Source of the DNA: Acidimicrobiia bacterium
Lineage (GTDB): Bacteria > Actinomycetota > Acidimicrobiia > IMCC26256 > PALSA-610
Length of the DNA stretch: 64,000 nucleotides
Direction: 5' to 3'
Assembly (NCBI GenBank): GCA_026002935.1
Contig: BPGH01000001.1
Location: forward strand, 793,965-857,964
Position 1 is the stretch's first letter. Each line of letters begins with the position of its first letter. The notes beneath the pieces are model-generated. The model was given only the letters and a program-made list of their open reading frames with translations. It searched no databases and was not told where the DNA came from. Positions 59,041 through 64,000 of the stretch are shown piece by piece. The position numbers and the translations under genes were made by a program.

Positions 59041-59181
59041 CCACGGCCGGGCGGGTCGCCGTCGTGGTCACGCGGGGCGCGGCATGTCGTCGTGGTGGTG
59101 ACCACGGCCGGGCGGGTCGCCGTCGTGGTCACGCGGGGCGCGGCATGTCGTCGTGGTGGTGACCACGGCCGGGCGGGTCGC
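59003..59181. repeat. 61-bp tandem repeat, about three units
   Basis: Units begin at equivalent points 59021, 59082 and 59143 (GCATGTCGTCG), giving a period of exactly 61. They are almost identical, and the third is cut short near 59181. Each full unit contains GTGACCACG ... CGTGGTCAC, a 9-bp inverted repeat with a 17-nt loop. The array starts inside the ispE coding end and runs into the spacer. Confidence 0.9.
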
Positions 59182-59202
59182 CGGGTGGGGCCGGACGCGA
59201 GA

Positions 59203-59228
59203 CGACCGCCCCGCTCGCGGGGCGGTCG
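59203..59228. terminator. Bidirectional terminator hairpin (ispE / bS22)
   Basis: CGACCGCCCCG-CTCG-CGGGGCGGTCG is a perfect 11-bp stem with a 4-nt loop between the convergent ispE and bS22 genes. There is no T-run, as is common for actinobacterial terminators. Confidence 0.65.
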
Positions 59229-59250
59229 CGTCGATCGTGTCGGGCGCGGG

Positions 59251-59352
59251 CTACTTGCCCTGCTGACGGCGCTGCCAGCGCGTCTTCTTCAGCAGCTTCT
59301 TGTGCTTCTTCTTCCGCATGCGCTTGCGGCGCTTCTTGATCAACGAGCCCAT
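59251..59352 (-). CDS. Ribosomal protein bS22 / AURKAIP1-COX24 domain (33 aa)
   Basis: ATG 59352 encodes MGSLIKKRRKRMRKKKHKK and ends KTRWQRRQQGK, 33 residues in all. This matches actinobacterial bS22, annotated as an AURKAIP1/COX24-domain protein, a small basic 30S subunit component. The start is set by the family's MGS N-terminus; an upstream extension of the frame is not protein-like. Strong hairpin downstream. Confidence 0.9.
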   Translation of the reverse strand: MGSLIKKRRKRMRKKKHKKLLKKTRWQRRQQGK

Positions 59353-59473
59353 GGCGGTCGGGCACGCTACCAGGCGCGCCCGGCACCGCTCCCACCCGGG
59401 TGCCGGGGGCGGTCCACGCAGTGCGCAGCGATCGAGAACCGGCGCCACGTCCGGCCGCTACCTTGGGGTCGGA

Positions 59474-59547
59474 TCGGGGGTGGTGTAACGGCAGCACAGG
59501 GTCCTTTGGAGTCCCTGGTCGAGGTTCGAACCCTCGCCCCCGAGCCA
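59474..59547 (+). tRNA. tRNA-Gln (anticodon TTG)
   Basis: Acceptor TCGGGGG pairs perfectly with CCCCCGA, discriminator G is followed by an encoded CCA, and the T arm is CGAGG-TTCGAAC-CCTCG. The anticodon loop CTTTGGA gives TTG. The anticodon stem GGGTC/GTCCC has a T-T mismatch at its fourth pair. It lies 20 bp ahead of glmU on the same strand. Confidence 0.9.
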
Positions 59548-59567
59548 GCCGTCGCGGGAGGCCGATC

Positions 59568-60989
59568 ATGAGCCAGTACCGTCCGCTCGCCGCCGTGGTG
59601 CTCGCTGCGGGCGAGGGCACGCGGATGCGCTCCGAGACGCCGAAGGTGCTCCACCCGCTGTGCGGTCGCCCGATGCTCCTCCACGTCGTCGACTCGCTCG
59701 CCCGGCTGCCCCTGGAGCGGATCGTGGTCGTCGTGGGCCACGGCGCCGAGCGGGTGACCAAGGTGCTCCAGGACCAGCTCGTCACCGAGGTCCCCGTCGA
59801 GTTCGTCGAGCAGCGCGTGCAGCTCGGCACCGGCGACGCGGTGAGCGTCGCGCTGATGTCGGCCGCGTTCGACGACCTCGACATGGAGGACGACGTCCTC
59901 GTGCTGCCGGGCGACACCCCCCTGCTGCGGGCCGAGACGATCGCCCGGCTCGCGACCGAGCACCGCCTGCAGGACGCGGCGGCCACGGTGCTCACCGCCC
60001 GCCTGGCCGACCCCACGGGGTACGGCCGGGTGGTGCGCGACAAGGACGACCGCGTCGCCCGCATCGTCGAGCACGCCGACGCGGACGGCGACGAGCTGGC
60101 GATCGACGAGGTGAACACGTCGATCTACTGCTTCCGGCGCAACCTGCTCGTCCCGTCGCTGCGCCGCCTCCGGCCCGAGAACGCGCAGGGTGAGTACTAC
60201 CTGACGGACGCGATCGAGGTGCTGCGCGCCGCGGGCCACAAGGTCGTCGCCGTCGCGAGCGACGACCCGGCCGAGGCCGTCGGGGTCAACGACCGCGCCC
60301 AGCTCGCCGCCGCCGAGGCGGAGCTGCGCCGGCGCATCAACGGGCACTGGATGCGCGCGGGGGTCACGATGGTCGACCCGGAGCACACCTACGTGGACGC
60401 GACCGTCGAGCTGGAGCCCGACGTGCGGCTGCTCCCCGGCACCGTCCTCGAGGGGCGCACGTCCGTCGGCGCGGGGTCGGTCGTCGGGCCCGGGTGCCAC
60501 CTCGTGGACGCGGTCGTCGGCGAACGCTCCGTCGTGACCTACGCCGTCGTGCGCGACGCCGAGATCGGCGACGACTGCTCGGTCGGCCCGTTCGCCTACC
60601 TGCGGCCGGGCACGCGGCTGGCCGACGGCGTGAAGGTCGGCACCTACGTGGAGGTGAAGAACTCCGAGATCGGCGAGGGCACGAAGGTGCCGCACCTGTC
60701 GTACGTGGGCGACGCGGAGATCGGTGCGGGCGCCAACCTCGGCGCCAGCACGATCACGGCGAACTACGACGGCACGCGCAAGCACCGCACCCGGATCGGC
60801 GACGGCGCCCACACGGGGGTGCACACCTCGCTCGTCGCCCCGGTCGAGGTGGGCGACGGGGCGGAGACCGGCGCCGGGTCGGTCGTGACCCGGGACGTCC
60901 CGCCGGGCCAGCACGTCCGCGGCGTTCCGGCGCGCGTCGCCCGGCCCGCGCGCGAGGATGGCGACGGCGACGGCGGAGGGGCCCGGTGA
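59568..60989 (+). CDS. glmU: Bifunctional UDP-GlcNAc pyrophosphorylase / GlcN-1-P acetyltransferase
   Basis: 473 residues behind a GGGAG site. The N-terminal uridylyltransferase has LAAGEGTRMRSETPKVLHP, VLPGDTPLL and GEYYLTDAIEVL. The C-terminal left-handed beta-helix acetyltransferase has VGPFAYLRPGT, KNSEIGEGTKVPHLSYVGDA (as two blocks) and TANYDGTRKHRT. It makes UDP-N-acetylglucosamine for peptidoglycan. It overlaps prs by 4 bp. Confidence 0.96.
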   Translation: MSQYRPLAAVVLAAGEGTRMRSETPKVLHPLCGRPMLLHVVDSLARLPLERIVVVVGHGAERVTKVLQDQLVTEVPVEFVEQRVQLGTGDAVSVALMSAAFDDLDMEDDVLVLPGDTPLLRAETIARLATEHRLQDAAATVLTARLADPTGYGRVVRDKDDRVARIVEHADADGDELAIDEVNTSIYCFRRNLLVPSLRRLRPENAQGEYYLTDAIEVLRAAGHKVVAVASDDPAEAVGVNDRAQLAAAEAELRRRINGHWMRAGVTMVDPEHTYVDATVELEPDVRLLPGTVLEGRTSVGAGSVVGPGCHLVDAVVGERSVVTYAVVRDAEIGDDCSVGPFAYLRPGTRLADGVKVGTYVEVKNSEIGEGTKVPHLSYVGDAEIGAGANLGASTITANYDGTRKHRTRIGDGAHTGVHTSLVAPVEVGDGAETGAGSVVTRDVPPGQHVRGVPARVARPAREDGDGDGGGAR

Positions 60990-61957
60990 ACGAGCACGTC
61001 ACGACCAAGAAGCTGATCCTCGTGGCGGGCCGCGGGCACGAGGAGCTGTCCCTCGAGATCGCCGAGTGCCTCCGGCAGCCGCTCGGCGACGTCGTGCTCT
61101 CCACGTTCGCGAACGGCGAGATCTACTGCCGCATCGGCGAGAGCATCCGGGGCGCGGACGCGTTCGTGATCCAGACGCACTGCGAGCCGATCAACGACCG
61201 CATCATGGAGCAGTTGCTGATGATCGACGCGGCCAAGCGCGCGTCGGCGAAGCGCATCACGGCGGTCGTCCCCTTCTACGGGTACTCGCGCCAGGACCGC
61301 AAGGCCGAGGGGCGGGAGCCGATCAGCGCGCGGCTCGTCGCCGACATCCTCACGGTCGCGGGCGCGCACCGCGTCGTCACGGTCGACCTGCACACCGGCC
61401 AGATCCAGGGCTTCTTCGACTACCCGGTCGACCACCTCACCGCGGTGCCGGTGCTCGCGGAGTACCTCGCCGGCGTGCTCGACGGCGAGACGGTGTTCAT
61501 CGCCCCCGACGCCGGCGGCGGCAAGCTCGCCCGCCGCTACGCCGACCGTCTCGGCGGCGACATCGCGTTCATCGACAAGCGCCGCCCGAAGGGCACGCAC
61601 AACGTCGCGGTGGCGACCGAGGTGGTCGGTGAGATCGCGGGCCGGACGTGCGTGATCGTCGACGACATGATCGACACCGCGGGCACCGTGGTCAGCGCGG
61701 CGAACCTCCTGATCGACCGGGGCGCCGCCGAGGTGTACGTCGTCGCGACCCACGGGTTGCTGTCGGGTCCGGCCGTCGACCGGCTGAAGAACGCCCCGAT
61801 CCGCGAGGTCGTGGTCACCAACACCGTGCCGATCCCGTCGGAGAAGCGCTTCGACGGCCTGCGCGTCCTGTCGATCGCCCCGCTCGTGGCCGAGGCGATC
61901 GACGCGGTGTTCGAGGACCGCTCGGTGAGCGAGCTGTTCGGAGGCGACAACCTCTGA
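60986..61957 (+). CDS. prs: Ribose-phosphate pyrophosphokinase
   Basis: 323 residues from GTG 60986. Landmarks are FANGEIYCRIGESIRG, VVPFYGYSRQDRK, VDLHTGQIQGFF, and the PRPP loop CVIVDDMIDTAGT. It makes PRPP for nucleotides, histidine and tryptophan. It is translationally coupled to glmU, the usual actinobacterial pair. Confidence 0.96.
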   Translation: MNEHVTTKKLILVAGRGHEELSLEIAECLRQPLGDVVLSTFANGEIYCRIGESIRGADAFVIQTHCEPINDRIMEQLLMIDAAKRASAKRITAVVPFYGYSRQDRKAEGREPISARLVADILTVAGAHRVVTVDLHTGQIQGFFDYPVDHLTAVPVLAEYLAGVLDGETVFIAPDAGGGKLARRYADRLGGDIAFIDKRRPKGTHNVAVATEVVGEIAGRTCVIVDDMIDTAGTVVSAANLLIDRGAAEVYVVATHGLLSGPAVDRLKNAPIREVVVTNTVPIPSEKRFDGLRVLSIAPLVAEAIDAVFEDRSVSELFGGDNL

Positions 61958-62011
61958 CGCCTCCGGGGCGCCGGGCCGGCGCCGCGGCGGGCGCCCGCGC
62001 ATCCGGCGCCG

Positions 62012-62039
62012 GCGGGGCGGCCCGGGCGGCCCGCCCCGC
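62012..62039. terminator. Hairpin between prs and rplY
   Basis: GCGGGGCGG (62012-62020) and CCGCCCCGC (62031-62039) form a perfect 9-bp stem with a 10-nt loop, 55 bp after the prs stop. There is no T-run. It may be a terminator or an rplY leader structure. Confidence 0.4.
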
Positions 62040-62109
62040 GGTTGGGGACCCACCCGCCGATGCGCGACAATCTCCCGTTCCCGATCCGCTCCCGAGGACC
62101 CGACGCGCC

Positions 62110-62769
62110 ATGTCCGACGTCACCCTGACCGCCGACCGCCGCTCCGAGACCGGCAAAGGCGCCGCGGGCCGGTTCCGCCGCGCCGGGCGGGTCCCGGCCG
62201 TCGTGTACGGGCTCGACGGCGGGAGCGTGCCGGTCACCGTCGACGCCCACGAGCTGCAGCACGCGCTCGCCCGGGGGGTCAACTCGCTGATCACGCTGCG
62301 GATCGACGGCACCGAGCAGCTCACGATGGCGCGCCAGGTGCAGCGCAACCCGCTGAAGGGCACGCTGCTGCACGTCGACTTCGTGCGGGTGCGTGCCGAC
62401 CAGACGGTCACGGCCGAGGTGGCGCTGCACCTCGAGGGCGAGGCCGAGGGCGCCAAGCGCGGCGGCCTGCTCGAGCAGATGCTGTTCTCGGTCTCGGTCG
62501 AGGCCAAGCCCGGCGACATCCCCGCCGCGATCGCCCACGACGTGTCTGCGATGGAGATGGGCGACCAGCTGTACGTGCGCGACCTCGCCGTCCCGGCCGG
62601 CGTCGAGATCCGCAACGACCCCGACGAGCTCGTCGCGCAGGTCTCGGTACCCCGCGGCATGGCCGCCGGCGCCGAGGAGGGCGCCGAGGGCGAGGCCGGC
62701 GAGGGCGAGGGCGGCGAGGCCGCGGCCGGTGGCGGTGGGGGCGGCGAGGAGCCCGGCGGCGCGGACTGA
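62110..62769 (+). CDS. rplY: 50S ribosomal protein bL25 (long CTC form)
   Basis: 219 residues. The 5S-rRNA-binding L25 domain (about residues 1-95: RRSETGKGAAGRFRRAGRVPAVVYG in two blocks, RNPLKGTLLHVDF) is followed by the TL5/CTC beta domain. A tail of about 45 residues is composed of Glu, Gly and Ala. It binds 5S rRNA. The long acidic tail is typical of actinobacterial CTC proteins. Confidence 0.95.
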   Translation: MSDVTLTADRRSETGKGAAGRFRRAGRVPAVVYGLDGGSVPVTVDAHELQHALARGVNSLITLRIDGTEQLTMARQVQRNPLKGTLLHVDFVRVRADQTVTAEVALHLEGEAEGAKRGGLLEQMLFSVSVEAKPGDIPAAIAHDVSAMEMGDQLYVRDLAVPAGVEIRNDPDELVAQVSVPRGMAAGAEEGAEGEAGEGEGGEAAAGGGGGGEEPGGAD

Positions 62770-62790
62770 CCCGGGGGGCGGGAGCGGGCG

Positions 62791-63366
62791 ATGGCCGCCG
62801 ACTTCCTGGTCGTCGGCCTCGGCAACCCGGGCGAGGCGTACGCGCGCACCCGCCACAACGTCGGCGCCGAGGTTGTCGAGATCCTCGCCCGGCGGCACGG
62901 CGCGCGCCTGCGCCGCTCGAAGGACCGCGCCCTCGTCGACGACGTGCGCATCGCGGGGCGTCACGTCGTGCTCGCGGTCCCGCAGACCTGGATGAACGAC
63001 TCGGGCGTCGCGGTCGGCGCGCTCGCACGCCGCCACGAGACGCCCCCCGAGCGGATCGTCGTCGTCCACGACGAGCTCGACCTCGAGCCCGCGGTGCTGC
63101 GGGTGAAGGCCGGCGGCGGCCTCGCCGGCCACAACGGGCTGCGGTCGATCCGCCAGCACCTCAAGTCCGCCGACTTCCTGCGCGTGCGCATCGGCGTGGG
63201 CAAGCCGCGATCGAAGGAGCACGGTGCGGACCACGTGCTCGCCCGCTTCTCCCGGCGCGAGCGCGAGGCGGTCGACGTGACGCTGGAGCTGGCGGCCGAC
63301 GCGGTCGAGACGATCGTCGCCGACGGCGTCGACGCCGCGATGAACCGCTTCAACGCCCGGGCGTGA
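62791..63366 (+). CDS. pth: Peptidyl-tRNA hydrolase
   Basis: 191 residues. GLGNPGEAYARTRHNVG holds the catalytic His, followed by PQTWMNDSG, VVHDELDLE and GGGLAGHNGLRSI. It recycles peptidyl-tRNA released by stalled ribosomes. It lies 21 bp after rplY and is probably co-transcribed with it. Confidence 0.95.
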   Translation: MAADFLVVGLGNPGEAYARTRHNVGAEVVEILARRHGARLRRSKDRALVDDVRIAGRHVVLAVPQTWMNDSGVAVGALARRHETPPERIVVVHDELDLEPAVLRVKAGGGLAGHNGLRSIRQHLKSADFLRVRIGVGKPRSKEHGADHVLARFSRREREAVDVTLELAADAVETIVADGVDAAMNRFNARA

Positions 63367-63475
63367 GGCCGCCGGCCGCCCGGCGCCGGGGCCGCCGCCC
63401 GCGGGCCGAGCGCGTACCCTGAGGTCCGCACCGGGCCGGGCCGCGCCGGCCCCTCGGCCCGGCCGACCGACCATC

Positions 63476-64000
63476 GTGGACCCCCGAGCGCCCCTGTCGG
63501 GGCTGATCGACCTCCTCGCCGCCGACCCCGTGGTCGAGGCGGCCGCGTCCGGGCAGGGCCAGACCGTGGCCGTGCCCGACGCCGCGCGCGCGATGTTCGC
63601 CGCGACCCTCGCCGGCGGCGCGACCGCCCGCCGCCCCCTCCTGCTCGCCGTGCCCACCGGGGCCGAGGCGGAGCGGCTCGCGGGCGACCTGCGCCAGTTC
63701 CTCGGCGGGACGGCCGTCGAGTGGTTCCCGGCGTGGGAGACGCTCCCCTACGAGCGCGTGTCGCCGGCGACCGAGACGATGGGCCGGCGGCTGCGGGTCA
63801 TGTGGCGCCTGCGCACGGGCGGCGAGCACCTGCCGGCCGTGGTCGTCGCGCCGGTGCGGGCGCTCGTGCAGCGCCTCGGCCCGCACGTGGAGGACGTGGA
63901 GCCGGTCGTCGTGCGCCGCGGCGACCGCCTCGACCGCGACGGGCTCGTCGAGCGCCTGGTCGCGTCGGGATACCGGCGCGAGTACCAGGTGGAGTCCCGC
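63476..64000 (+). CDS. mfd: Transcription-repair coupling factor Mfd, N-terminal part (cut by window edge)
   Basis: 175 codons from GTG 63476 to the edge. LLLAVPTGAEAERLAGDL, WFPAWETLPYERVSPATETMGRR (in parts) and VVVAPVRALVQRL belong to the UvrB-like domain 1 of Mfd, with a degenerate ATP site. Mfd removes stalled RNA polymerase and recruits UvrA. The order pth-mfd is conserved in actinobacteria. The helicase domains lie outside the window. Confidence 0.92.
   Translation, partial: MDPRAPLSGLIDLLAADPVVEAAASGQGQTVAVPDAARAMFAATLAGGATARRPLLLAVPTGAEAERLAGDLRQFLGGTAVEWFPAWETLPYERVSPATETMGRRLRVMWRLRTGGEHLPAVVVAPVRALVQRLGPHVEDVEPVVVRRGDRLDRDGLVERLVASGYRREYQVESR

Noticed and set aside
59003-59181. 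CRISPR array
   Set aside because: The 61-bp units abut without unique spacers and no cas genes are present. No CRISPR array was found anywhere in the window.
59353-59448. Longer bS22 protein starting at 59448
   Set aside because: The family starts at MGS; the added 32 residues are not conserved-looking and include Pro/Cys-rich shadow.

Overview
The window is a high-GC (roughly 70-75% by eye) actinobacterial chromosome segment. The lineage call rests on a WhiB regulator, a PAC2-family protein, two wax-ester/diacylglycerol acyltransferases, a Glp plus SepX/GlpR-like pair, the actinobacteria-typical mini ribosomal proteins bL37 and bS22, frequent GTG starts and many 4-bp ATGA/GTGA gene overlaps. 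The gene content suggests an Acidimicrobiia-like or other deep actinobacterial branch, but the sequence alone does not settle this.

Layout. 1-18.4 kb is accessory metabolism: lipid acyltransferase, amidase, metallo-hydrolase, M20 peptidase, FAH hydrolase with CoA transferase, a fluoride riboswitch with crcB, a phosphotransferase, WhiB, LysR, a VOC protein, a PAP2 and flippase-like membrane pair, an alpha/beta hydrolase, a ThDP enzyme and a thioesterase. 18.5-21.3 kb holds tldD and tldE, both broken by apparent frameshifts. 21.3-28.5 kb carries a cupin, a HAD phosphatase, uppP, a SAF protein, fmdB-mtnP behind a CIRCE-like operator, plsY, galU and glp/moeA. 28.5-32.9 kb holds a structured, repeat-bearing leader, then moaA, moaC, a SepX/GlpR-like membrane protein and a translin-family gene. 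32.9-35.1 kb encodes a large lipoprotein hydrolase.

35.16-36.44 kb is the scar of an integrated element in a tRNA-Ala(CGC) gene. It has a 44-bp att duplication, a decayed integrase tail and two small unknown genes in sequence of lower GC. 36.6-52.3 kb is again mixed: two convergent alpha/beta hydrolase paralogues, a TauE/SafE exporter, ParA, PilZ, valS, a beta-lactamase-like protein, serC, a second acyltransferase, an epoxide-hydrolase-like protein, a TnpB-derived protein lacking RuvC, and the fetAB transporter.

52.4-64 kb is conserved housekeeping: bL37, a ychF with a lost P-loop, a DUF192 gene, rsmI, an AbrB-like regulator, metG-tatD-rsmA-ispE, bS22, tRNA-Gln(TTG), glmU-prs, rplY, pth and the start of mfd. 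This covers translation, isoprenoid and cell-wall precursors, nucleotide supply and transcription-coupled repair. The most interesting non-textbook signals are the tRNA-Ala scar, the RuvC-less TnpB fragment, the moaA leader hairpins, the 61-bp repeats running out of ispE, the CIRCE-like site at fmdB and the stop-less translin frame.
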